This document shows, piece by piece, positions 1 to 10,907 of a stretch of DNA of 64,000 nt. Below the pieces are notes generated by a model. It was not told the DNA's origin. It was given only the letters and a program-made list of their open reading frames with translations, and searched no databases. The DNA is taken from assembly GCF_000003195.3 (NCBI RefSeq), contig NC_012872.2, positions 54,355,695 to 54,419,694 of the forward strand, read 5' to 3'. The stretch is from Sorghum bicolor. Its lineage: Eukaryota; Streptophyta; Magnoliopsida; Poales; Poaceae. How positions within the stretch are numbered: position 1 is the first letter of the stretch; each line of letters starts with the position of its first letter. The position numbers and the translations under genes were made by a program.

Positions 1-39
1 TAGACTCTTTGATATAGTCTTGCATTGGGAGTACCCTAA

Positions 40-118
40 GCCTTGTTTGGATGTTATCGTATTCACTTTAATTCATGTGTGTTGATATAAATTAATGTGA
101 AATTTAATTCAAATTTCC
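40..118 (+). repeat. Truncated MITE end (same family as 3797-4182)
   Basis: The block opens with GCCTTGTTTGGATGTTATCG after a TAA and continues with text matching the left half of the repeat at 3797. Only this end is present; the sequence loses similarity near 118. No coding content. Confidence 0.5.
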
Positions 119-559
119 CTCTAATCCACCACGTCACATGTGGATGCAAGGCCTTAAGCGTCGTGCCGCGCCCTCAAATTCAGCGGGCTGTTCCCATCGA
201 ATTTATTACTCCCACGTTCCCCGACCCCGATCTCGCCTGTCTCTCCCCGGAACAAGATCCGCGCTCAGCCCTCACGCCGTCTCGGTCTGACCGGACGCCC
301 ACACGACGGCGACGGCAGTTATGGCTGAGCAAGACGCCGTGACGCCCGACCGTGCGACGGGGACGGCACAGCTCAACGGCGTGGCGTGCGCCCCGGCCCC
401 TGGTCGTTGGGACCTGCGTGCGTGGGCCCCTTCTTTCGAACAGATGATAACGGCCCACGCGTTGCCGGGCTATTTACGTGAGTGCCACTTTGCCGTTGCG
501 CTATGCTCTCCTCCTGCCCGCCTGGGTCTTCTGCCGCCTGCGTGGGATGGAGGTGAGGA
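119..559. other. GC-rich stretch, no gene recognised
   Basis: Short open frames occur on both strands here, but none resembles a known family, has a credible start context or keeps splice-like borders. They are what GC-rich DNA gives by chance. I see no RNA gene or repeat structure. Confidence 0.4.
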
Positions 560-902
560 GCCGTGTTTAGTTCTCCACCCAAATTTATTTCACCCATCCC
601 ATCAAAACTTTGGACACATGCGTAGAATATTAAATGTAGATAAAAAAATAAACTAATTACATAGTTTGGTTGAAAATCGCGAGACGAATCATTTAAGCCC
701 AGTTAGTCCATGATTAGCCTTAAGTACTACAGTAACCCACATATGCTAATGACAGATTAATTATGCTTAATAGATTTGTCTTGCAGTTTCCAGATGAGCT
801 ATGTAATTTGTTTTTTTATTAGTTTTTAAAAACTTCTCCCGACATTCTTCCGACACATTCGATGTGACAAAAAAAATTTTTCATCTCCAATCTAAACAGG
901 CC
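560..902 (+). mobile_element. MITE, ~343 bp, GCCGTGTTTAG... type
   Basis: The left end GCCGTGTTTAGTTCTCCA and the right end, whose reverse complement reads GGCCTGTTTAGATTGGAG, form an imperfect terminal inverted repeat. A GGA triplet lies on both sides (557-559, 903-905). The interior shares the block around TAGACGAATCATTTAAGCC with the Tourist-like copies further on, so it is a relative of that family. Confidence 0.55.
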
Positions 903-1801
903 GGACAATCAGACAGGGAGGGAGAGCCTCATGGGCGCACAGTTTACGCACGCTTTGCCACTGGTTTCTGCCCGGTTTTCCAAGTAGTATTTTTTTTTAT
1001 TTTGAATGAATGATTTTTAGTCGCTGGTAGTGGTAGGTGTAACGCTCAACTCCTGCAGTTTTTAATTGCTCCGAGCCTCGGACTTGCACCTACACCGCGG
1101 GCATCAGCAATGGGTACGCGGCAAAATCGTATGCGGGAGCTATCGTCATCCCCCTGATGAATAGTACTACGCGAACAAACATTTTCAAGCAAATCGAACC
1201 ACGGAGAGGACTCTGCGAACATCTCCAAACCTTCTTTAATTTGAATCGCGGATTTTGAATCGTGCCACCCAGATCGGGAGAGGCGATCCCTGTGGCCTGC
1301 CTGCCTCCGTTTTGGATCCATGTCCGTCACGAGCGGGGCAGCAGCGCGGACGACATGCACGCACGCCGGCAGGGGCGGGCAGCCGAGCCCAGCCGCCCGA
1401 GCCCCAGCGACGGCGATGATGGCAGATGGCGCACCGGGACCGGGCCAGGCCTGGGACTGAGCGAGCAGCCAGAGCCGCTAGCAGCACAGCAGGACGGGGC
1501 GTGCCCACGCTACTGTGTGCCTGCGCCCGCCCATGCACCCTGTGCAGTCTCTCTCATCCCCAGCCAAAAAGGAGGCTGCCGGCAGTTGTAAAAAGGTGCT
1601 GAGCTGACTGTGACTGACTGCCAAGCAAAAGTCAGGCTGGTACGTACTCTTTCGGACATGTTTTGGTTCATGTTCTTGTCCCTATGCTCCTCGATCGCTT
1701 TTCGTTCCCAACTTCCCATGCCGACTCTCATCTCGTACATGCCTCACTACCAGTGCAAGTGCTCCTCCCTCAACCTTCTTCCAGCCAAGAAGCCAGCCAC
1801 C
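903..1801. other. Intergenic, GC-rich core 1080-1560, no gene recognised
   Basis: Overlapping open frames on both strands (about 1046-1591) follow GC content rather than any protein family I know. The stretch ends in AT-richer DNA next to the repeat at 1802. It could be the edge of a gene island or captured gene DNA; nothing in the sequence decides. Confidence 0.35.
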
Positions 1802-2062
1802 TAGTATACGGACAGATATCATCGATATCATATTTGTTTTCGTATTTCTGGTCGAATTCGGATTCGAATACGGATAATGTCAACTATGTCGGATAAGATA
1901 CGATTGGATGTCGACATCATAAATATATGATTTAAGTACTCGGATACGGATACGGTATCGGATATTGAACATTCGGACTCAGATACGAACTGATCTGAAT
2001 CCCTTTAAACGAATTCGGTCTCGAATATGATCGGAAAATATCCGCACCGTTTTCATCCATAC
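1802..2062. repeat. Dispersed grass repeat rich in ATTCGGATA/GGATACGG
   Basis: Degenerate reiterations of ATTCGGATTCGAATACGG, CGGATACGGATACGG and AATATCCGCACCGTTTTC give a composition unlike the flanks. This resembles a dispersed grass repeat whose copies end in CCGTTTTCATCC, which is seen near 2050-2062. I cannot define both termini, so this is probably a fragment of a DNA transposon. Confidence 0.4.
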
Positions 2063-2425
2063 GTGTACCGGACCGGCCGGAGAGCGGCACGGATTTTAGC
2101 CAGTGGCCGGAACGCGTAGCTACTGGTACTCCGTGCATTGTTTTTTTCCTTTTACCGCCCTCACCTTGTACCGTGTACCGTGTGAATTTGCAATGAGCAA
2201 ATGCTTGGGCAGGTAGTATGTCGGAGTACTACTTAATTTGCTTGGATTCGCCGTAAATGAACGCTAGGGTTATTAATCTCGACCAAAATGAGGTCCGTAC
2301 TACTCCGACCAAAATGAAATCGGGTAATTAATCGCTCTAGTACGTTTTACTACCGACCACACATCATATTTCTAGCACTAGTACCCCGTACAATTTACGT
2401 GCATGTCACATCATTACTCTTCTAT
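2063..2425. other. Intergenic, nothing recognised
   Basis: AT-rich spacer with a direct repeat of the phrase GACCAAAATGA (2281 and 2308 areas). No open frame of note, no RNA gene and no terminal repeats. Confidence 0.35.
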
Positions 2426-3017
2426 GAGCATCTCCAACAGTTATGCAATTGGAATTTACCAAGTCCCTAAACGTTTTGCCAAAGAAAAAAATAAATCCAT
2501 CTCTAAGTGTGTGGCATTTTTGACTTGACATTTCTCAAAATAGTAGACCCAACTATTTTTGTCGGGATCTTTTTTTGTTTGGCGCGCTTCGCGCGAGATT
2601 TTTTCTCTGCACGGGAATTTCCGTCGCCCGTCGCTGCCAGTCCACGAAGTCGCAAGTCACCATCATTTTTGTGAATCGCGGCCTAGTTGCGCGGCGATGG
2701 ATCGTATCTCCTAGTTGCGCGCGGGGAAAGAAAGGAGGCGGCGGCGCGGGGGAAAGAAAAGTTCGCGCGGGGAGAAGTCCTCGCGGGAAACTACCGCAAC
2801 GCGTGGGGAGGTCGTGCACGACAAGAAGTCTAGAAAACTCGGGATATCAAAATTGCCAAACGATTGTGCTTATGTAAAAATGTCAAGTTTGGTCCATCAA
2901 ATGCCAAGTTTGCCAAAATACATAAGTCAAATGCATAACTGTTGCTGAGCAATTTTTAAGATTTTTGATAAATTTCTAGAATGCATAGTCTAATTGCATT
3001 AACTATTGCACATGCTC
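2426..3017. mobile_element. Non-autonomous TIR element with CpG-rich core, ~592 bp
   Basis: The left end GAGCATCTCCAACAGTTATG and the right end (reverse complement GAGCATGTGCAATAGTTAAT) are imperfect inverted repeats. The core at about 2575-2830 is strikingly CpG-rich (GCGCGCTTCGCGCGAG and similar) while the arms are AT-rich. A second truncated copy of this family lies at 63444. No transposase is present. The flanking triplets (tat/taa) do not match exactly, so superfamily assignment is open. Confidence 0.5.
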
Positions 3018-3796
3018 TAATTCTACCGATCGAGAAGATATCTCATATCTGCCTCCGCTTTGGCATCAGCAACGGCAACGAGTATACCTCAAAGATGGAT
3101 GACGCTATACTGTATTCAAGAGAGTACTATACTCAAAGAGTCAAAGATGGATGACCTCTTCTGTTTATAAAAAGGTGTGACCTCACTTTTCAAATAGTTA
3201 AATAGATTAAGGTTTAATTAAAGTTATATAAAAGGTACTCAAAATAAGTACTATTACATTAAAAATGTTGTTATAGTAGATTTTACTGAGAACACAAATA
3301 TTGATACTAATCATTACAAATTTCATCAAACTTAAACTAGTCATAAACTGACCTGAATTCTATAGTTCTTTTTGTGGACGAAGCGATCTCCTCTATGCAT
3401 TTATATATCCTTCTATAACCGTAGTAGAGGCAATTGGGCGCACAATATAATAAACCGACCACGGTTCACAAAATTGACGGTTTCGCACGAACAAAACGAT
3501 GGCCGGTCCCGGCCGGTATACAGCATTTACAGGTTTGTTGGTGACATACAACTTGCGAAGGGGGCATCATGGCTTGGGTACATTCACGACAACGGGAGCT
3601 CATCATGTATATAGTATATGTTGTCGCTGTACAAGGTACAGGGAGGTAGGTGCACGTTAGCTAGGATGAGTGAGTAGATATACAATTATACAAGGTTGGT
3701 GGCACTGGCACGTACGTACCGGGCCCCAGCGCCCCTCCTACTACGTTACCATAATATCATCAATCTTTCAGCTTACACGGTCGGTTAATCCGTTAA
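3018..3796. other. Intergenic, nothing recognised
   Basis: AT-rich spacer. An 80-codon frame near 3372 has no recognisable product. A near-repeat of GTATACT/AAAGATGGATGAC occurs at about 3080-3150. Confidence 0.35.
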
Positions 3797-4182
3797 GGTC
3801 TCGTTTGAATGTTGTCGAATTGACATCAATTCACATGTATTGAAGTAGATTGAAGTGAAATTTGAACTAAGGTCTTGTTTAGTTCCCAAAAAATTTTGCA
3901 AAATTTTTCAGATTCCCCGTCACATCGAATCTTTAAACGTATGCATGGAGTATTAAATATAGACGAAAATAAAAACTAATTACATAGTTTGATCGGAATT
4001 GATGGGACGGATCTTTTGAGCCTAGTTAATCCATGATTGGACAATATTTTTCACAAACAAACGAAAATGCTACAGTACCTGTTTTGCAAAATATTTTGGA
4101 ACTAAACAAGGCCTAAATTCCATCACAATCCACACCAACACATATAGATTGAAGTGAATCCGACTACATCCAAACAAAGCCC
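3797..4182. mobile_element. Outer MITE interrupted by a second MITE
   Basis: The left end GGTCTCGTTTGAATGTTGTC is inversely repeated at the right, where the reverse complement reads GGGCTTTGTTTGGATGTAGT. The body is split at 3870 by the 243 bp MITE at 3871-4113. Without the guest and its 3 bp duplication it is about 140 bp. The outer target duplication is no longer clear. A truncated copy lies at 40-118. Confidence 0.6.
3871..4113 (+). mobile_element. Tourist-like MITE (GGCCTTGTTTAGTT family), copy 1
   Basis: Terminal inverted repeats GGTCTTGTTTAGTTCCC and GGAACTAAACAAGGCC are flanked by a TAA duplication (3868-3870, 4114-4116), as expected for PIF/Harbinger-derived Tourist MITEs. The interior carries the family block GAATCTTTAAACGTATGCAT. 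It sits inside the outer MITE at 3797-4182. Confidence 0.85.
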
Positions 4183-4338
4183 AATAAGTGCGCAGTCCTT
4201 GTGTTTTCTCGTCCTTTCTCAGTGTCTAACACTATACGTACGAGTACGACGAGAGAAGACATATGGTGTTGTACTGTGTGTATGTATGGTCACTCTCATG
4301 TAGTAGTAGTGCAGTGTAATATCTGACGTACATTTTTA

Positions 4339-4581
4339 GGGCTTGTTTAGTTTTCAAAAAATTTTGTAAAATTTTTCAGATTTCCCGTCACATCGAATAT
4401 TTAGACACATGCATAAAGTATTAAATATAGATAAAAATAAAAACTAATTGCACAGTTTGGTTGAAATTGACGAGACGAATCTTTTGAGCCTAGTTAGTCT
4501 ATGATTAGATAATTTTTGTCAAATACAAACGAAAAAGCTACAGTATCGATTTTGCAAAATATTTTAGAACTAAACAAGGCC
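4339..4581 (+). mobile_element. Tourist-like MITE, copy 2
   Basis: Ends GGGCTTGTTTAGTTTTC and GAACTAAACAAGGCC are inverted repeats with a TTA duplication at 4336-4338 and 4582-4584. The body matches copy 1 over its whole length. It lies in the opposite orientation to copy 3 at 5111. Confidence 0.85.
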
Positions 4582-4584
4582 TTA

Positions 4585-5110
4585 TTCAAGGACTATAAAA
4601 CCAAATGACAGATGTACTCCGTATTCCGATATTGACGTACACATGGTGGTGCTGTGGATGGATGTACCAATACTAGCTACTTCGGGGTGTGTGCAGAATT
4701 CATCAGTGTGACAGGATGACATGCATGGATTGCTTGAGGTCACCTTCATCATACAACATCGATCTCAAGCCAGAAAATTAATTTATTTTTTAGGCTTTTC
4801 GAGGAAAAACAAAATTAATTTATTTTTTATTCTACTGTAATCCATTGTAACCTACTCGGTATCTGAATTTTGCCGCATTTTAGCGTAGCCAAACGAACTC
4901 TTATTTTCTTGTTGGGCTTGAGAACTACCATCAAGGACAGTAGGACACCGCAGTTGCAATACTCCACCATCCAGAACAAATGCTAGGGAGTAGGATCATC
5001 TCCTCTCAGGAGCTAATAGTCAGGTGGTCACACACTCACACACAAACACAAAGTACACGTGACCGCAAAAACGGATAAGACGCCGCACGCACGGACACTA
5101 GCGGCATTTG
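4585..5110. other. Intergenic between two MITEs
   Basis: AT-rich DNA with a short duplicated phrase AAATTAATTTATTTTTTA (about 4776-4835). No gene or RNA recognised. Confidence 0.35.
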
Positions 5111-5352
5111 GGCCTTGTTTAGTTCCAAAATTTTTGGCAAAATAAGCACTGTAGCAATTTCGTTTGTATTTGATAAATATTGTCCAATCATGGACTAACT
5201 AGGCTCAAAAGATTCGTCTCGTCAATTTCGACCAAACTGTGCAATTAGTTTTTATTTGTATCTATATTTAATACTTCATGCATACATCTAAAGATTCGAT
5301 GTGATGGAAAATCTGAAAAATTTTGAAAAATTTTTGAGAACTAAACAAGTCC
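5111..5352 (-). mobile_element. Tourist-like MITE, copy 3, inverted
   Basis: Ends GGCCTTGTTTAGTTCC and GAGAACTAAACAAGTCC are inverted repeats, flanked by TTG (5108-5110, 5353-5355). The body is the reverse complement of copies 1 and 2. Together with copy 2 it forms an inverted pair with about 530 bp between them. Confidence 0.85.
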
Positions 5353-6001
5353 TTGTTCAAACAAAGACAGACCCTAGCGGCTGCCTCCGTCCACTGCATC
5401 GAGCGAAAAAAGTCTGTAAAAAGTTCACACAATCTTTTTTTTTTTGGCAAGCAGTGGCAAGTGGCAACAGAGACCAGATCAACCCTGGGATCCAGCGGTG
5501 GCAGCGGCGGCTGCAACAAACAGAAGCAGCACGCCCTGCAACAGCAACAAGCTCGGGTGGACCACGTCCACGAGGACCATGTCACTGTCCACTGCACACA
5601 CACACACACAGAGACACAGCGGGCCCCTCCGCGGACCACACACCCGCCACGAGTCCTCTCTGACCCTGCCAGGTGGTCCCCAGCTAGCTAGGACAGCCTG
5701 CTCGGCCCGGCCCACGAGGGCACCCTGGGCAGCATTTACTCTAGGGCGTTCCACGGCCGTCCGATTGGAAACCGACGGGAGTTGCTCTCTGGGCCCATCT
5801 ACCGGGTTTTTAAATGCGTTTCCCCATCCAGGGAGTGGCATCGCTAGTAATATTGGAAAAGACGGAAGGGCGAAGAGGGTGGTAATTTCCGCGGTCGACG
5901 GCGATCGGGCCTGTGTGTGCTGTGGAGGTCGTGGTCTCGTGGAAGTGGAAGTGGAAGAGGGTAGTAGTAGTAGTAGCTGAGAGGGAGGCTAGCGCGGAGC
6001 A
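5353..6001 (+). promoter_or_regulatory. Putative promoter/upstream region of the kinase gene
   Basis: This GC-rich stretch precedes the transcribed leader of the kinase gene. It contains a (CA)n run at about 5594-5610 and a (GTA)n run at about 5961-5977. A 178-codon frame runs through it but is low complexity with no recognisable domain. No TATA box or start site can be fixed from sequence alone, so the promoter call rests on position. Confidence 0.3.
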
Positions 6002-6094
6002 ATGGAGGTTTTAATTGCTTCGGCGCACTTGTTCTCTTTAATGGCCACTTCTTCCAACGCCTCCGTCCTAGCGGCTTCCACGCGTTCGCAGTGA
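6002..6094 (+). CDS. Upstream ORF, 30 codons, in kinase leader
   Basis: An ATG at 6002 opens a 30-codon frame closed by TGA at 6092-6094, about 1.06 kb of genomic DNA (mostly one intron) before the kinase start. If transcription begins upstream of 6002, ribosomes would meet this AUG first. The peptide is Ser/Ala-rich and I recognise no conserved uORF class. It may simply be untranslated leader. Confidence 0.3.
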   Translation: MEVLIASAHLFSLMATSSNASVLAASTRSQ

Positions 6095-6208
6095 GGGCTA
6101 GGGTTTGTCCGCGTCGCGTCGCTCGACAAGGAGGAGGAGGGGAGGGGTGCGCTGCCGTCGGCGGCGGCGGTTGGAGGCCGGAGCCCGTTCGTCGCTGTCG
6201 CGTCCCCG

Positions 6209-7130
6209 GTGCGTCTCTTCTTCCCCTTTGGGGTTCTCTGGTTTCCGGTTCCGTCTTCGTTTCAGGGGGGTTGCGATTTCGTCGGCTCGGATGTGGAGCT
6301 GCAGAAATTGGAACGGTTTTGTCTCCCCCTGTTTTTGCAGTTTCATTCGTTTATTTAATTAAGGAAAGGAAATGCGAGTCGAATCCCTCGTCGCCTACGT
6401 TTGCATTTTTGGGGGCGGGGGGATTTCCTTGTAGGGAGGAATTTCGATTCCGGTTTTGTGATTCCTCCCACATGGGGAGGCCAATTCTGAGGCGCGAAGC
6501 GCGGCGAGATCTGCGAGGACGCGAATAGTCTGTGAACTGATGGCGATTCCTGCGGCGTGCCTGGGAATCGTGTGGGCGGGCCGGGGCGGAGGACGAGGCT
6601 GCACTGTGCAATCTGACCAGCAGCATGAAGCCGAGGGGGGGCGGGGTCTCACCTTTCCCGGCTACAGTGGCGGCGCGGACACTCACAGCAGCACAGCACA
6701 GGCGCGGCGCAGCGGTGGTGCCCCGCTCCCATCTGCGGCCACCCATAAAGGCTTGTGCGATCTTTCTCTCAATCCTCGGGACCCAGCCCAACACTTGAAC
6801 TGGGGGAAAAGGCCGCCTCCTTTTTTAACGCAATCATCTCCACCGGGCGTGTTGCTCGCCTTTTTGGTTCCGCTCCGCCTGCTGCCAAGCAGGTCCGGCG
6901 TCCAACTCAGGTGACAACTGCCAGCGGCGCGGTACTCGCTCGCTCGCTCGTCTCCCCCTCCCCGTTGCCATTAAAGCCCCCGGCGCGGTTGTTGTGTTGT
7001 TTGTACTAGGCGGGCATCAGTTCCAGTTCGCTTTAGTTGCTTTGGCTGCTTCTTCTTGGGTCTTGTCTTGGGTTGTTGAGGTATTTGCTCAGGCAGTTGG
7101 GCTTCTGGCTTAGAGCTTCTGGATTTGTAG
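6209..7130 (+). other. Inferred leader (5' UTR) intron of the kinase gene
   Basis: A GT donor in CCCCG|GTGCGT at 6209 and an acceptor in GGATTTGTAG ending at 7130 fit a ~920 bp intron inside the leader, placing the start ATG 27 bp into the next exon. T-rich DNA precedes the acceptor. The region has many unused ATGs, which splicing would remove. Inferred from splice signals; transcript data would settle it. Confidence 0.4.
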
Positions 7131-7157
7131 GCATTGCTGGGTGTCTAGAGGAAGGAG

Positions 7158-10100
7158 ATGATGGTGGGCTCTTCCCAGCAGCAGCTGCTGCAGAGGAAGG
7201 GCAAGTCCGTGGCTGGCAAGGCCGCGGCCGCCGCGACCGCGGCGGCAGAGAAGGTGGTGGTCGCGGTGAAGGCAGCCACCAGGGAGATCTCCAAGACAGC
7301 CATCGTCTGGGCGCTCACGCATGTTGTCCAGCCCGGCGGAAGCATCATACTCCTCGTCGTCATCCCGGCACACAGCTCTGGTATTGCTTCCTTTCCTTGC
7401 ATTCCTATAGCCTTATGCAATAAACTGTTATCTGCTGCTCTTTGTTTCTGGTTTTGGCTTTCCTATTTGCTACATCAGGATGTCAATGACAATGAGTGCT
7501 CTTGTGCACGTTTGCTTGTACACTCTAGTTACAACGATCACCTAATTCCATGGTCTTCCTTCCCTGGTGTTGTCAATGTTTCTCCGGTTCTGCAGTTGTC
7601 TGAAAATATCTGCACACTTCTCCATTTCAGGCAGAAAGTTCTGGGGCTTTCCGCTGTTCGCCGGAGACTGTGCAAGTGGCCATAAGTCTATGTTGGATGA
7701 GAAATGTGATTTATCAGAGTTGTGTTCTCAAATGTTGAAGAAACTTGCTGTGTATGGTATAGACAAGGTTTGGAGCTGGGGCTAATGCTCGTTTACATGT
7801 TTAATAAAGTTTTCATATACTTGCGCTTAATTTATTGCTGTTTCTGTAGATTAATGTGAGTTATAAGCTTGTTTCCGGTTCTCCTTCTGGTGTTGTTGCT
7901 GCTGAGTGTAAGCAAGCACAGGCAAGCTGGGTTGTGCTAGACAAGTAATGGTCAACTCGTAGTTTCTTGAATACAGCCTATATTCTTTCATTGTTATTTT
8001 TGCTTAATAAATTGTATGTTGCTGCTGCTCAGGGATTTGAAGCATGAGGAGAAGCGTTGTGTGGAGGAGCTGCAGTGCAACATTGTTGTTATGAAGCGAT
8101 CTCAGCCTAAAGTCCTTCGACTTAATCTTGTGGGATCTCCTGATAAACAGTCTAAAGCAACATGTGCAGTTCCACCTGTGTTGGATGGTTCTACTGGTAA
8201 AACTGCAACTGATGTTAAGGAGGCACGGAGTTCAATTCGAGGACCTGCTGTAACCCCAAATAGCAGCCCAGACCTGGAGACACCTTTCGGAAGTACTGAA
8301 GCAGGAACTTCCTCTGTCTCGAGTTCGGACCCTGGGACGTCTCCATTTTCTGCTTCTGAAACAAATGGTTCTCTGAAGAAAGAGGTGCTGGCAACAAAGG
8401 ATAAAATTCAGCATTCAGATGTCAATATTTCTGATTCAGACAGTGAAACATTGAGCCCTCCAGCAAATTTCTCACTTCAGCCATGGATGTCTGATATTCT
8501 ACATGGAGCATCCTCGAGATCACTTGGTAAAGTTCCACGGAAAACTCGTACTGCAACTGCAGATGCTTTACTGGAAAAGATTTCCAAGCTGGATCTCCTG
8601 AATGAAATTAGTGCCATGAGAAGCAGGTCAGACTTAAACTTCCGAGGAGATGTTAGGGATGCTGTCTCGCTGGCAAGGAATGCACCTCCTGGACCACCTC
8701 CGCTTTGTTCAATATGTCAGCACAAGGCACCTGTTTTCGGAAAGCCTCCTCGGTGGTTTAGTTATGCTGAACTGGAACTTGCAACTGGTGGTTTCTCCCA
8801 AGCAAATTTCTTAGCTGAAGGTGGATTTGGGTCTGTTCATCGAGGTGTCCTTCCTGACGGGCAGGCTATTGCTGTTAAGCAACACAAGCTTGCTAGTTCC
8901 CAGGGTGATGTTGAGTTCTGCTCAGAGGTGGAAGTTCTTAGTTGTGCACAACACCGAAATGTTGTCATGCTGATTGGTTTTTGTGTTGAGGACAGAAAGC
9001 GTTTATTGGTTTACGAGTACATCTGCAATAGATCTCTGGATTCACATCTCTATGGTAAGATCATTTTCTCAGTAGCATTTTTGTACATAAAACCATTATT
9101 TTGGTTATGGTACTTGCTGTCTCCAAGGTCATGATGCACCCAACAACTTTTGTGTTCCTGATTCTTCTCCCCTCTCTGTTTCACTTTTTCTTTGTGCCAA
9201 GAGCCCTGCAAATCTAGTGATGTTGACATATATCTGTCCTGTTAAGCTATTCTTGAAATATCATTCAGGTCGAAATAGAGAAACATTGGAGTGGACTGCA
9301 CGGCAAAAGATTGCAGTTGGTGCTGCTCGTGGGCTGCGGTACCTCCACGAGGAATGCAGGGTTGGCTGCATAATCCATCGTGACATGAGACCAAACAACA
9401 TCCTTGTCACACATGATTTCGAACCACTGGTATAGTCCTATTTTGCTGATTGTGGTGTAAAGTTGACCATTTGTTCTTGTGTCTTTGGCATTAGGCTCCT
9501 TTCCATATAGGTTAAAGTTTCTGCTTCTGATGCAATCATAAGGCAATTATTCTTCAAATTGACTGGTGGTAGACTATTGTTGCCATTAAACTTTTCTGAT
9601 GATATTTGAAGTCTTGCTTAGGGAGGTCAATCTATTCTATTCTTTGCTATTACATCTGATGCAATCATGAGGCAATTATTCTTTGTATTGACTCGTGGTA
9701 GACTATTGTTGCCATTAAACTTTTCTTATGATCTTTGGATTCTTTGCTTAGGGAGGTCAATCTATTCTACTCTTTGCTATTACAATTATCTGCATGATAG
9801 GATGGCCTTATCTAAGCAGATTTTGTATGGAGCGATGCTTATCTATTGTCTGCTGAACTCTGCCAACCATACAATATTTTTTGTGGTTCCTGTTGAACTC
9901 TTAAATTCATGTTATGATTGTAAGCTCCATAATGATTGCTCGACAGGTTGGAGATTTCGGCCTGGCGCGATGGCAGCCTGATGGAGACATGGGTGTTGAA
10001 ACAAGAGTTATTGGCACATTTGGGTGGGTTTTATGACTTTATTCTATGAATCTTTTCATCATAGGCAATTTCAACTTTTGAGTGCAGCTAACGAGAGAAC

Positions 10101-10907
10101 TTTATTGCTTCCTTGCAGTTATATGGCACCTGAATATGCGCAGAGTGGGCAAATAACAGAGAAGGCTGATGTATACTCTTTTGGGGTTGTGTTAGTGGAA
10201 CTTGTCACTGGGCGGAAGGCTGTTGACATTAACCGACCAAAGGGCCAGCAGCTTCTAACTGAATGGGTGAGTTGCATATTTTTTGGATGGCTAAGAGCCT
10301 ACACATTTTGATTCACTGTAATTATTCATAGGGCTTGTGGAACTCCACTCAGGTAGCAGATAAAATTTCTCTGTTTTATATTTTTGCTGCAATTTTGTGT
10401 TGAACTTGCAAGATTTGGATTGTACAGGCACGCCCATTCTTGGAGGAGTATGCAATTGACGAGCTCATAGACCCACGACTCGGAGACCGCTACTCTGAAA
10501 ATGAGGTGTACTGCATGCTGCACGCGGCAAACCTGTGCATAAGACGTGACCCACATTCAAGGCCTCGCATGTCCCATGTTAGTGATAAAACTAAACTTTT
10601 TACATCTTCATATCCAGTGATAAAAGCTAAGATTGCATATATGCTTACCCCTTCTGTCTTGTGAATAAAGGTTCTTCGCATTCTTGAGGGCGACATGGTC
10701 GTGGAATCTGGTTCTGTTACTGGCAGTAGTAGTGATTCTGGAAGCAGAAGCTGGAGAATGCTGAACGAACAACAACATTACCAGGAGCACAGCAGTAGCC
10801 CGGCTCAACAAGAATCGCAAAGGGCAGGCGAGGGGAAGCCCTCCTACAGTGCTTTGAGGCCCTCTTGGGACCGGGACAAGCAGAAGAGTATCTCCAACAG
10901 ATACTAG
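7158..10907 (+). CDS. Receptor-like cytoplasmic kinase with N-terminal USP-like region (SELMODRAFT_444075/PERK-like), 749 aa
   Basis: Nine exons with GT-AG borders and consistent phase: 7158-7380, 7631-7767, 7850-7944, 8033-9054, 9269-9429, 9947-10023, 10119-10266, 10428-10577, 10671-10907 (750 codons with stop). Residues ~45-180 form a UspA/adenine-nucleotide-hydrolase-like region ending [19 protein letters not shown] Ser-rich linker and a CSICQHKAP Cys pair follow. The kinase domain spans ~405-685: glycine loop EGGFGSV (first usual Gly replaced by Ala), Lys434 in [12 protein letters not shown] with Asp531, DFG at 549, MAPE ending at 577. The loop normally reading HRDLKPxN has Arg for Lys, and relatives are often labelled inactive kinases. 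No signal peptide or membrane helix is seen, so it is probably cytosolic or membrane-associated. Likely signalling role; substrate unknown. The second ATG (codon 2) could also start translation. Confidence 0.9.
9526..9784 (+). repeat. Tandem duplication, ~129 bp unit, in a kinase intron
   Basis: The block starting TCTGATGCAATCAT at 9526 is repeated at 9655, both units ending CTTTGCTATTACA. The units differ at a handful of sites. The duplication lies wholly within the intron between exons 5 and 6 and does not touch the splice sites. Confidence 0.85.

Noticed and set aside
5444..5980. 178-codon plus frame before the kinase gene
   Set aside because: Runs through a CA microsatellite and a GTA repeat, low complexity, no domain, overlaps equally long frames on the other strand.
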